From: Paludibacteraceae bacterium
GTDB lineage: Bacteria; Bacteroidota; Bacteroidia; Bacteroidales; Paludibacteraceae
DNA length: 35,207 nt
NCBI GenBank assembly: GCA_024399955.1
Contig: JAKSNH010000016.1
Coordinates: 1 to 35,207 of the forward strand
Reading direction: 5' to 3'
This document shows, piece after piece, positions 12,573 to 20,036 of the stretch. Position numbers and translations under genes: made by a program. Each line of letters starts with the position of its first letter. Within the stretch, counting starts at the first letter, position 1. Under the pieces are notes generated by a model. It worked only from the letters and a program-made list of their open reading frames with translations, ran no database searches and was not told where the DNA came from.

Positions 12573-12605
12573 CACCGTCATTCAGAAATGAGTGGCGGTG
12601 TTTTT
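12573..12605 (+). terminator. Rho-independent terminator of the nuclease/ligA/aroB/secreted-protein run
   Basis: CACCG-TCATT (12573-12582) pairs with AATGA (12587-12591) and CGGTG (12596-12600) around a CAGA loop with a 4-nt bulge, followed by TTTTT at 12601-12605. Confidence 0.7.
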
Positions 12606-12731
12606 GTGGCAACATAACTACCCCTGTTGCGCCAATTCGGCAAAGACGGACTCAGAGTCTGTTCACGCCTGCACAAGTCAAAATCGTATCCGAACATTTC
12701 TGCATCGAATTGTAAAAAAATCACAAAAAAT

Positions 12732-12762
12732 TTTGGTATTCCAAAAATTTGTTGTAATTTTG
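12732..12762 (+). promoter_or_regulatory. Bacteroidota promoter for the structured RNA/leader
   Basis: TTTG at 12732-12735, 19 bp, TAATTTTG at 12755-12762. Predicted transcription start near 12769, about 340 nt before the lipoprotein start codon. Confidence 0.65.
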
Positions 12763-12768
12763 TGGTCG

Positions 12769-13072
12769 ATTTACAAGAAGAGAACACTCTCTTTGGAAAT
12801 CAGACATATTGAAAAAGGCGTTTAACGCGCTTTGTTCTTGGCACCTTTGAATGTGGTAGTTCAAAAATACATATAACCAAGACGAGGCAATTAAGACGTC
12901 TATGTTGTGTGTAGTTAAGTACACCTCGTCCGCGTACGTGCGCGGACATGAGTTATTATATAGGTGTTGCTATACATACAGCGTAGGTTTGAGTTGCTCG
13001 TTCGGTTATAATGGGCACTCTACCACAGCCCAAAGGTGCAGGACGAGTAAATTTCGGACCTGCGCTTTTTTT
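12769..13072 (+). ncRNA. Unidentified structured RNA or long attenuator leader, about 300 nt
   Basis: Between a good promoter and a strong terminator lies a gene-free stretch packed with stems: GCGT/ACGC around 12828; TCTTGG 12836-12841 with CCAAGA 12877-12882 enclosing TTTGAA/TTCAAA (12846-12851, 12860-12865); GACGAGG 12881-12887 with CCTCGTC 12924-12930; GTGTA/TACAC (12909-12913, 12920-12924); GTCCGCG 12928-12934 with CGCGGAC 12941-12947; GGGC/GCCC (13013-13016, 13028-13031); and the terminator stem at 13036-13065. I do not recognise tmRNA, RNase P RNA, SRP RNA or a named riboswitch in it. CTCGTCC (12925-12931) can pair alternatively with GGACGAG in the terminator arm and loop (13041-13047), as an attenuator would. 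It could be an independent small RNA (a 6S-like RNA has not been excluded) or the leader of the lipoprotein gene. Confidence 0.5.
13032..13072 (+). terminator. Rho-independent terminator at the end of the structured RNA
   Basis: GTGCAGG (13036-13042) pairs with CCTGCGC (13059-13065), with an inner CGA/TCG (13044-13046, 13054-13056), and is followed by seven T (13066-13072). A-G bases before the stem extend it against the T-run. It lies 40 bases upstream of the lipoprotein ATG, so full read-through is required to express that gene from the upstream promoter. Confidence 0.85.
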
Positions 13073-13112
13073 GTATGCGTATCAATAAATAATAACTAAA
13101 AACAACACAACA

Positions 13113-13994
13113 ATGAAAAAAAGTATTTTTAGTATGGCTTTAATGGCCATGACAATTGCATTCGTAGGATGCAAAAGTGATGAACCCAGCAATGGATCTC
13201 AAGATGGAGGCGACTATCAATTGGATAGTGTTATAGACTACACGATTGATGGCACGAAAGAGTACAAGACAATTCTCGATTATAATTACGGAAACGACCA
13301 ACTCATTTTAACGAGATACGATTATGTATGGGAGAATTATCAATGGATAGAAAATGGTAAGAGCGTGATTACTTGTACCGGCAAAATAACCAACATGACA
13401 CAAGGGTGCTATAATTTCTTATCCAGATATCCTGACGAGTTAAAAGAAACAATCGGATGGAGCAAAGTAAGTTTTATACGTTATGACTCCTATTATGATG
13501 GCGATTGGCGTAAGAAGGATGACGATGAAGACACATACACCATTGATGCTAATGGTTTTCTTACCGAAATAGATTATCAATCTTATCCCTCATATCTTGT
13601 TGATAGTAAAAGAAAAGAAGTCTTTACCTCTAATAGTCAAGGGCAACCCATCAGTTCCGAATATTATAAGTTTGAAGGTGATTGGAAAATATGGTCCAAA
13701 TCAAAATATACCTATAATAACGATGGTAAGTTAACCATGATAATGAATGCTGAATGGGATTATGAAAAGGAAGACTTGGGTGAATTCCGGAAATCTGTAG
13801 AAATTTCCTATAATGGTAATCAGATAGAGCTCATCAGTATTGACAATTTATGGGAAAAAAGTGGAAAATACATGTACACTTACGATGGTTATGGTAATAT
13901 TTCAAACGTCAAATGGTATTCCGGAAGTCCTCAACACGAAGGAGAATGGGAGTTAGAAGGTATTAATCAATATTATTACAGCAAAGTGAAATAA
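13113..13994 (+). CDS. Lipoprotein with YD-like repeats, unknown function
   Basis: 293 residues. The N terminus MKKSIFSMALMAMTIAFVGC is a lipoprotein signal with Cys20 as the lipidated residue, followed by KSDEPSNGS. The mature part is beta-rich and built of repeated strand pairs with the pattern Y.YD..G.......W (for example TYTIDANGFLTEI, YTYNNDGKLTMI, YTYDGYGNISNVKW), as in secreted Bacteroidota lipoproteins with degenerate YD/RHS-like repeats. No catalytic motif. It sits alone, 40 bases downstream of a terminator that ends a structured RNA, so expression may depend on attenuation there. The base composition is more AT-rich than in the operon upstream. Confidence 0.75.
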   Translation: MKKSIFSMALMAMTIAFVGCKSDEPSNGSQDGGDYQLDSVIDYTIDGTKEYKTILDYNYGNDQLILTRYDYVWENYQWIENGKSVITCTGKITNMTQGCYNFLSRYPDELKETIGWSKVSFIRYDSYYDGDWRKKDDDEDTYTIDANGFLTEIDYQSYPSYLVDSKRKEVFTSNSQGQPISSEYYKFEGDWKIWSKSKYTYNNDGKLTMIMNAEWDYEKEDLGEFRKSVEISYNGNQIELISIDNLWEKSGKYMYTYDGYGNISNVKWYSGSPQHEGEWELEGINQYYYSKVK

Positions 13995-14054
13995 GCAATC
14001 GATTGAGATTATTGCTGTCCGGTAAAAAATAGTCAACGTTAAATTTATTAACTT

Positions 14055-14346
14055 ATGCTTCTACGATTGACCCGAACCGAAACTATTGGAAATAGCGTGT
14101 TAGGCGTTCTGAGCGAGAACGGCAACATGATTTGCGACACGCTGGAAAATAAACCCTATCTTATTCCCGAACTGATTTACCGCGTACAGGTAACGCGCAG
14201 CCCCAAGTTCCAACGACTGCTACCTGAGATATGCGCTGTTCCTAATCGCTCCGGCATACGCATTGAGATTACGCACTTTGTGCCGGAGTATGAGGGCTAT
14301 CCTCGTGTGGACTAATGGCAGCTGCTCTTGTCTTATTGGTATGTAA
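14055..14346 (+). pseudogene. Frameshifted DUF5675-like gene
   Basis: The open frame (14055-14315, 86 codons) starts like DUF5675 proteins, small phage-associated proteins: LLRLTRTETI, ICDTLENKPYLIPE, YRVQVTRSPKFQRLLPEICAVPNRSGIRIE. In the family the next part runs H-x-G-x-x-P-E-H-S-x-G-C-I-L-V. Here the frame reads PEYEGYPRVD and stops, but the +1 frame from 14299 reads ILV and stays open to 14346. A loss of 2 bases near 14298 (GGCT|ATCCTCGTG where GGCTGTATCCTCGTG would give GCILV) explains this. Even after correction it ends early, and a terminator follows. Best read as a decaying prophage-type remnant; the family name is from memory. Confidence 0.62.
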
Positions 14347-14355
14347 AATCGCAAA

Positions 14356-14388
14356 AGCCGTTTACCTCAAAAGGTAAGCGACTTTTTT
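14356..14388 (+). terminator. Rho-independent terminator
   Basis: AGCCG-TTTACCT (14356-14367) pairs with AGGTAAG-CGACT (14372-14383) with one mismatch around a 4-nt loop, followed by a T-run to 14388. It closes the lipoprotein/DUF5675 unit. Confidence 0.85.
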
Positions 14389-14432
14389 ATTTCTCCACTC
14401 TCCTCTCTAAACTGCCGTCCTCTCTCCCATAG

Positions 14433-14469
14433 GCGCTCGCCGCGTCTACAGCGCCTTTTGGGCGAGCGC
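14433..14469. other. GC-rich 9-bp inverted repeat downstream of the R-M locus
   Basis: GCGCTCGCC (14433-14441) pairs with GGCGAGCGC (14461-14469) across a 19-nt loop; a second hairpin GGCGAT-ttc-ATCGCC (14481-14495) overlaps the end of the specificity gene. Neither has a T-run. They stand out against the AT-rich R-M genes and may mark the edge of the insertion or stabilise its mRNA. Confidence 0.55.
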
Positions 14470-14487
14470 GTCCTTTCTCCGGCGATT

Positions 14488-15480
14488 TCATCGCCTCTTC
14501 GGCATTTCGCGGTCAAATGCGTCATCAAGGTTTAATTCATTGAAGACCTTAGAGATATAACGCGGGAGTCGGATAGAGCCAAGTTTATCCCCTTTGGGTT
14601 TGCGACCATATGAGAATTTAAAACGATTCCGCGTAATGCACATCGCATAAAACAGTTTCTCCTTTAAACACATCTCTCTTTTGGGAATCAACACACAAAC
14701 ATTAGAATTTGGAACGAATTCTGCAATAGAAACGTAAGCATATGTGTGACTACCTTGCCCGTCTGTAGAGACATACAATGTGCCAGTTGGAAATACTTTA
14801 TTTTCGGGAATGAGTGTTTTGTTTACGTACGCATCAACGCTTGTCTCTTGACGATACGAGGGTCTAATATATGGTATCCAATTATCACTGAGTTTTACAT
14901 TTGAACGCATTACTTGATCAGATGACAAACCATTGTACATGTAGAAAATATTGGACAACATATCCGTATCTGTGATAATTCCTTCTTGAGTAGCGATGTC
15001 ATCCCATCCTTCAATATAAACCGAGTCCACAAGTTGTTTTTTTAAATCCTGCAACGACATGCTTTTTATATATTCAGGAACTTCTGAAAGTTCCGGAACC
15101 ATCAAATAAGGTAATGTTTCATTTGCTTGCCTACCATATGAATATTTGAATTTATTTTTTCTAAGACACATGCAATAATATAATTTGACTGCATCACTCA
15201 TGGTCTTATCAATTGGGGTTAGCACAAATACGTGGTATGCAGTATAGAATGGAGCTGGTTGTAGAAAAGATTCCATAACACTTCCACTAGCAGCTACAGT
15301 TAGACAACCGGCAGGAAAAGGATCTATACCTAATATAGGTTTTACTTTGGCAGATACTCCATTGTCTTTCATCCCTCGTGCAACAAAATTTACTCCTGTA
15401 GTGGAGCGTGTAAGGGAAATAAGTTCTAGGCCATTCCCTGATTGAATATTAAAGATTTTATTGAGTTTACAGAGTTTCAT
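14488..15480 (-). CDS. Specificity subunit of a BcgI-like restriction-modification system
   Basis: 330 residues from the chosen start. It is the target-recognition partner of the upstream nuclease-methylase. Two half-subunits are visible as an internal repeat: KLYYCMCLRKNKFKYSYGR at 100-118 and KLFYAMCITRNRFKFSYGR at 276-294, each ending a variable recognition region, with a conserved P.G.L.V...G motif inside each (PAGCLTVAASG; PTGTLYVSTDG). This two-domain plan matches HsdS and BcgI B proteins. The open frame extends to 15510, but the ATG at 15480 sits in the last codons of the methylase gene (14-base overlap), the usual coupled arrangement, so I prefer it. Intact, with no frameshift. AT-rich, unlike neighbouring housekeeping genes. 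Confidence 0.83.
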   Translation of the reverse strand: MKLCKLNKIFNIQSGNGLELISLTRSTTGVNFVARGMKDNGVSAKVKPILGIDPFPAGCLTVAASGSVMESFLQPAPFYTAYHVFVLTPIDKTMSDAVKLYYCMCLRKNKFKYSYGRQANETLPYLMVPELSEVPEYIKSMSLQDLKKQLVDSVYIEGWDDIATQEGIITDTDMLSNIFYMYNGLSSDQVMRSNVKLSDNWIPYIRPSYRQETSVDAYVNKTLIPENKVFPTGTLYVSTDGQGSHTYAYVSIAEFVPNSNVCVLIPKREMCLKEKLFYAMCITRNRFKFSYGRKPKGDKLGSIRLPRYISKVFNELNLDDAFDREMPKRR

Positions 15481-17329
15481 TATTTTCGTCTTCTTGGCTA
15501 TTAGTATCAATTCCTTTCATATTAAACAAAAAGAAATTTCGAGCAGTTTCCAGAAAATCTTCTTTGTTCAATTTAGTATAATCAGTGTCAAGATAGGCTT
15601 CAGCACACCACTCATCCTTGGCAGTTACATGCTTCATAATACTAAATTCAGGTATCACTTCTTTATTAACGAATGCGCTAACCCACTTGTTTTTTATGCT
15701 CTGCCACGTATGGTTGACATCAATTCTTCCTTTATTCTTTTTCTTAACAAAACCATCATCTCGACAATAACCGAACCATGTTTTCTTGTTGGCTGGATGA
15801 GGTATTCCTGCCGTCAGAACTACCGCACAAGTCACGGTGTTTACCTTTGAATTTACAAACAATTCTTCTGGTAGAGAAAGGACGGCTTCCAATGTGTGAT
15901 TTTCAAGCAACTTTCCCTTAAGCACATATGATGCCCCAGTTACGTCATTGACACAACTGATAGGCATAATGGCCACACATTTGCCACCACGTTCCAACAT
16001 AGAAAGGTTATTCAGAACAAAGTCTAGTTCTTCAGTCCCCTTGCCTTTATTCTTATACGGAGGATTTAACAGCCCAACTGTGGGATGAAATTTATCTTTT
16101 AACCCATTAACTTTAAAACAATCTCCCATCGTAATGTTCGTACGACCATCACGGTGAATAATCATATTAGAAATTAATAGGGTGTATATGTCATCATCGT
16201 ACTCAATGCCTATAAGTTGTTCATTTTTTATTTTAAATTCTTTCCCAATATCACCATTTGCTTTCTCGAGCATTTTTTTCATAGCACTAACGAGGAAACC
16301 ACCTGTTCCTGCACAATTGTCTAAAACCACACTATTTTCATCCACACCAGCTAGTTCAACAAACAACTCAGTAATATGAGGAGGAGTAAGTACAATACCC
16401 AACCCTTTGTCATTATTTGCATAGCGTAAAAATTCCACATAAAATTGGCTAATGGTATCTATATATTTATGGGTGACCATAAAACCATTGATGCGCTCAT
16501 CTGATTGAAAAATTAATTCTACCAAAAACCTCTTACCTTCGGGTGTGGCATTATTGATTGATAGGTTTGTTTTTATAAATTCAAAACCTTGTTTTAATGA
16601 TAGTTTATTACGATTAGGGACATCAGATTTATCCAATTCAACACAAATGGCAGAATAAAGATTATCAACAATTTCTTGTGTCGTTTCATAATTCTTGTAT
16701 TCTGCTTTAAATCTGTCATTTTTTAAACCGATAAGAATACCACTTATTAGTAAACCTCGTTTAGACTCTTTGATTTTTTTTTCTTGAAGAATCTCATTTA
16801 ATTCCTTGGTGTAATCTAATAACTTATTGAAGTCTTGATTGAATTTAAAATCGCTATGAAGTAAACCATCATAGTATGAATCTATATTTAACAATTCTCC
16901 ATCGTTAAAAAGAGAATGGTAATCTTTCTCTTTGGATAAATGAATGTAATGTGACAAAGAATACAATGATTCGTTCTCTCCACTAAACCCAATTGCAACA
17001 ACATCGAACTCTTTGGATAAGAAATCTGCGTAATATAATGCACCATCCACAGCATAGTCACGATATGAATCCATACTAGAAGAAACATGATTTTTTATAT
17101 CAGCTTTACATTCTACTACGATAACGAAATCGGGGTATTTGGAAGATGTAATAATAAAGTCAGGACGTCCCGAATTTCCTCTTTCAGATTTTGAGGCCTT
17201 TGAGAGGAGACTATTAATTCTTTTGTTCGCAGAACTTTGTTCTTCTACAATAATGCTATCATCATTGTAAAACCCTTTTAATCGTAATAGTTTGCGAAAT
17301 AAATTCATTGTTTTTGCTTCGTTTGCCAT
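15467..17329 (-). CDS. Fused restriction endonuclease and N6-adenine methyltransferase (BcgI A-like)
   Basis: 620 residues. The N-terminal part carries a PD-(D/E)xK nuclease core: RPDFIITS with Asp57, then FVIVVECKAD with Glu73 and Lys75. A helical linker follows, then an N6-adenine DNA methylase of the HsdM type: GLGIVLTPPHITELF (about 309-323), SAM-binding motif LDNCAGTGGF (336-345), catalytic motif NPPY (422-425). Nuclease plus methylase in one chain with a separate specificity protein is the plan of type IIB/IIG BcgI (A subunit about 640 residues). Such enzymes methylate and cleave around a bipartite site. Promoter TATCTTTG (complement of 17409-17416) gives a leader of about 70 nt. Recognition sequence cannot be inferred. 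Confidence 0.86.
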   Translation of the reverse strand: MANEAKTMNLFRKLLRLKGFYNDDSIIVEEQSSANKRINSLLSKASKSERGNSGRPDFIITSSKYPDFVIVVECKADIKNHVSSSMDSYRDYAVDGALYYADFLSKEFDVVAIGFSGENESLYSLSHYIHLSKEKDYHSLFNDGELLNIDSYYDGLLHSDFKFNQDFNKLLDYTKELNEILQEKKIKESKRGLLISGILIGLKNDRFKAEYKNYETTQEIVDNLYSAICVELDKSDVPNRNKLSLKQGFEFIKTNLSINNATPEGKRFLVELIFQSDERINGFMVTHKYIDTISQFYVEFLRYANNDKGLGIVLTPPHITELFVELAGVDENSVVLDNCAGTGGFLVSAMKKMLEKANGDIGKEFKIKNEQLIGIEYDDDIYTLLISNMIIHRDGRTNITMGDCFKVNGLKDKFHPTVGLLNPPYKNKGKGTEELDFVLNNLSMLERGGKCVAIMPISCVNDVTGASYVLKGKLLENHTLEAVLSLPEELFVNSKVNTVTCAVVLTAGIPHPANKKTWFGYCRDDGFVKKKNKGRIDVNHTWQSIKNKWVSAFVNKEVIPEFSIMKHVTAKDEWCAEAYLDTDYTKLNKEDFLETARNFFLFNMKGIDTNSQEDENNETL

Positions 17330-17369
17330 ATCGTATTGTCTATTTATGTATTCATTAAAATTGTTATAT

Positions 17370-17549
17370 TCACCCCACGTCTAACTTTTTTGTGATACAC
17401 AGCGGTTGCAAAGATACAAAATTTTTCTGAGATGTACAATTTTTTTTTGCGTTTTCTTTTAGATGTCCTAATTTTAGGTTGCTCTCAGAGTACTCTGTGT
17501 TTTCTTTCGGTTTTTCAAACTGAATTTCCAATGTCTGTTGTAGTGCCAT
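17370..17549 (-). CDS. Possible 59-residue protein upstream of the R-M genes
   Basis: ATG at 17547-17549, stop at 17370-17372. The product begins MALQQTLEIQFEKPKENTEY and is hydrophilic and Lys/Asn/Glu-rich, without a recognisable domain. A -7-like box TACTTTTG (complement of 17588-17595) lies about 40 bases before the ATG, consistent with a dedicated transcript. The last third overlaps the promoter of the methylase gene, so that part may not be under coding selection and the frame may be a truncated remnant. Low confidence. Confidence 0.3.
   Translation of the reverse strand: MALQQTLEIQFEKPKENTEYSESNLKLGHLKENAKKNCTSQKNFVSLQPLCITKKLDVG
17409..17439 (-). promoter_or_regulatory. Promoter of the R-M operon
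   Basis: On the minus strand: TTG (complement of 17437-17439), 20 bp, TATCTTTG (complement of 17409-17416). Predicted start near 17402, about 70 nt ahead of the methylase ATG. Confidence 0.7.
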
Positions 17550-17587
17550 AATGTAGTAGTTTTAGTGTAGTAATTGAAAATCTACGG

Positions 17588-17595
17588 CAAAAGTA
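17588..17595 (-). promoter_or_regulatory. Weak candidate -7 box ahead of the 59-residue frame
   Basis: TACTTTTG on the minus strand matches TAnnTTTG; no convincing TTTG lies about 20 bp upstream. Confidence 0.35.
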
Positions 17596-17635
17596 CTGCA
17601 TCAACGTGACAATTTAGTGACACTGGGATATTTTT

Positions 17636-18185
17636 TTACGATTTTTCTTGTTTTTTATACTGTTTTAGGCTGTTCTCAAGAGATTGTAGCATATCCTGAC
17701 GCAATTCTGCAGGTGACAGCACCTCTATACTCTCCCCTTGCGACTTTAGCTCCTGAACAAAATCGTATGTGGGAGCAATAACGTACTCAAACACACTATA
17801 TTCATTCGTCCGCTCCACCTCTTTTTGCGTCTCATGCAATGGGAGAGAACGTAAATAATCTGCTGTACGAGCAATGGCTCTCCTGAATAAGATTACTAAC
17901 GGCAAATGTATTACATAACCACGTATGCAAGGTGCCTGCCTTCAAATCACCTTCATTGGCGATATAGGACTTGCCCGTTGTGCGATCGCATTGGATATCC
18001 AATCCAAACTGCATCAAGATAGATTCTTTGTAACGATGGAAGGCCCGCGTTTGTATATGCGTCTCGCGGTTGTCATTGAGGTAGCACGATGCCCAACGGC
18101 GGTCTATATCCTCCTTGGATATACGCCCTGCCTCATAAATCGTATTCACGAGCCAAATGTATTTATTAAACATCGTACTTGCCAT
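17636..18185 (-). pseudogene. WYL-domain regulator with internal deletion and frame change
   Basis: Two overlapping frames hold the ends of one protein. The first (18185-17832) has the N terminus of Bacteroidota WYL regulators: FNKYIWLVNTIYEAGRISKEDI, RRWASCYLND, FHRYKESILMQFGLDI, then ANEGDLK. The second (to 17636) has the C terminus: DYLRSLPLHETQKEVE, FEYVIAPTYDFVQELKSQGESIEVLSPAELR. Intact members have about 300-340 residues. Here the middle, including the whole WYL sensing core, is absent, and the frame changes near 17880. WYL proteins are ligand-binding transcription regulators, often next to defence genes, as here. A promoter-like TACTTTTG (complement of 18217-18224) remains upstream. 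Confidence 0.75.
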
Positions 18186-18216
18186 ATTCTTATTCTTTCA
18201 TTTTCCTTTGCGGTGC

Positions 18217-18224
18217 AAAAGTAC
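18217..18224 (-). promoter_or_regulatory. -7 box of the WYL pseudogene
   Basis: TACTTTTG on the minus strand, about 32 bases before the annotated ATG; the -33 position (complement of 18245-18248) reads TCTG, a weak match to TTTG. Confidence 0.5.
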
Positions 18225-18286
18225 TACTTTTTTCCCATATTTGCAGATGCATCGGTTTGGCCATTCTCTTCATAAAAGATTAATCA

Positions 18287-19894
18287 CTATTGTGGTGTAG
18301 ACTTGCGGGTATAAACAAAGAACTCCATCAAGGCGAACAACGTGATAAAACAAGCTATTCCGTATGCCAAGGGACGCGATTCAGGAGGGAAGTGTAACCC
18401 CTCGGGCGCAATTAAAATATACGATACACTCACCATCGTCATAAACAACGCCGGAATCATAGCTATCAGATAACCATATTGACGCAGACTGGGACGGTCC
18501 TCATGGTGGAAAAGACGATAGATAAGCAGGTGGTATTTCTTCGTACATGACTGCTTAAACAGGAACACCGCCCCTGCCCATAAAGTGAAGACCGCCAAGG
18601 TTTGGTTTGTCCATGCGAAATAACGCCAAACGACATTAAAATCGACAAACAACATATTGAAGACGCAGACGAACAGCGGGATGGCAATCCATAGACGATG
18701 GCGAATAGGTTTTTGGTCCAAATGCAGGAAATCCGCCACAATCAATCGTGCAGATCTAAGAGCCGTATCACCAGAGGTGATAGGTGCTGCAATCACACCA
18801 ATAATAGCCAATAAACCACCTATTGTTCCTAACCACGAACGACTAATCACATCCACCACCAGCGCAGCTATGTTCTCGCCCTTATGTGCCGCAGCAAAAG
18901 CCTGCAGACCATCAATGCCATACAACCCCTTCTCCGGGTCCGCAAAGAAAGTGCCGGCAGCCGCAGCCCATATCAATGCCAATATGCCTTCCGCCACCAT
19001 GGCTCCATAGAAAATGATTCGTCCCTGCCGCTCATTGGTCACGCAACGCGCCATGATAGGCGACTGAGTGCCATGGAAGCCCGAGATGGCTCCGCACGCT
19101 ATACTAACAAACATCATCGGAAAGAGAGGTAAACCGTTCTTTTGACGATTATACAAACCATTCGTCAACTCAGGCATTTCGCTACTATGCCAGCCTAACA
19201 TAACCACCATGATACCCAGGCCCATAAATAATAGTATTCCTCCAAAAATAGGATAGAAACGACCTATCACCTTATCTACCGGCAACACCGTAGCCATTAC
19301 GTAGTAAGCAAAGATAATACATACCCACACAATAGGTAAAGTAAAATCGTATCGCTGGAACGTACCTAACTGATAGTCCTCATCGTCAAAGAGTTGCATC
19401 AAGTCATGGAAAGGTTGCCATGTATCTAACGGACATAAGCCCTGCAATAACGTAGCCGGTCCGGAAAGGAAAGTAGTGGTCAATAAAACCAACAAAACCA
19501 ACGACAAAATACGCATAAATACCTTCACGCCATGCCCCAACTCATCACCCACTATATCCGGCAACGAGGCTCCACCCTTGCGGATAGACAGCATACCACT
19601 TAAATAATCGTGCACGCCGCCCGCGAAGATCGTTCCGAAAACAATCCATAGGAAGGCCGCCGGACCAAAGAAAACACCCATGATGGCACCAAAAATCGGC
19701 CCCAATCCGGCAATATTAAGAAACTGCACTAGGAAGATACGCCACGGACTCATCGGCACATAATCCACTCCGTCTGTCTTGGTCAATGCCGGCGTCTTAG
19801 CCGTTGGTTGAACACCAAATACTTTCTCAACAAAAGTTCCGTATAGGATATATCCTACAACCAATGCCACAAGGGCAATAATGAATGTAAACAT
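18287..19894 (-). CDS. cstA: Carbon starvation protein A family transporter
   Basis: Inner-membrane transporter; E. coli relatives take up peptides or pyruvate when carbon is scarce. The 535-residue protein has about 14 hydrophobic segments. Signatures of the family: Y(V)PM near residue 46, FLNIAGLGPIFGAIMGVFFGP, FAGGVHDYLSGMLSIR.GG.SLPDIVG, and FVSIACGAISGFHGTQSPIMARC in the middle, and later ITSGDTALRSARLIVAD. It is shorter than E. coli CstA (about 700), as in other Bacteroidota. Divergent from tig; the two promoters share the palindrome at 19933-19948. Leader about 15-20 nt. Confidence 0.93.
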   Translation of the reverse strand: MFTFIIALVALVVGYILYGTFVEKVFGVQPTAKTPALTKTDGVDYVPMSPWRIFLVQFLNIAGLGPIFGAIMGVFFGPAAFLWIVFGTIFAGGVHDYLSGMLSIRKGGASLPDIVGDELGHGVKVFMRILSLVLLVLLTTTFLSGPATLLQGLCPLDTWQPFHDLMQLFDDEDYQLGTFQRYDFTLPIVWVCIIFAYYVMATVLPVDKVIGRFYPIFGGILLFMGLGIMVVMLGWHSSEMPELTNGLYNRQKNGLPLFPMMFVSIACGAISGFHGTQSPIMARCVTNERQGRIIFYGAMVAEGILALIWAAAAGTFFADPEKGLYGIDGLQAFAAAHKGENIAALVVDVISRSWLGTIGGLLAIIGVIAAPITSGDTALRSARLIVADFLHLDQKPIRHRLWIAIPLFVCVFNMLFVDFNVVWRYFAWTNQTLAVFTLWAGAVFLFKQSCTKKYHLLIYRLFHHEDRPSLRQYGYLIAMIPALFMTMVSVSYILIAPEGLHFPPESRPLAYGIACFITLFALMEFFVYTRKSTPQ

Positions 19895-19916
19895 ACTTTT
19901 TTATCGTTAGCGACCA

Positions 19917-19964
19917 CAAAAGTACAATTTTATTTGCATATATGCAAAAAAAATAGTACCTTTG
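19917..19964. promoter_or_regulatory. Divergent promoters sharing the same 16-bp palindrome (cstA / tig)
   Basis: Rightward: TTTG 19933-19936, 20 bp, TACCTTTG 19957-19964. Leftward: TTTG (complement of 19945-19948), 20 bp, TACTTTTG (complement of 19917-19924). The palindrome TTTGCATATATGCAAA occupies 19933-19948, identical in sequence and geometry to 1284-1299. Confidence 0.88.
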
Positions 19965-20036
19965 CACGCTTTTTATGCGAAAAAGCGAACGCCAACAGGC
20001 GAATTAACTGAATTTTAATCAAAAAAAACAACTAAT

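Noticed and set aside
12578..12924. Several 60- to 80-codon frames on both strands in the structured RNA region
   Set aside because: They overlap each other, lack recognisable domains and cross the stems, promoter and terminator; treated as chance frames.
15481..15510. Longer start of the specificity gene (MILIAKKTKI)
   Set aside because: It would lengthen the overlap with the methylase gene to 44 bases; the ATG at 15480 gives a typical coupled start.
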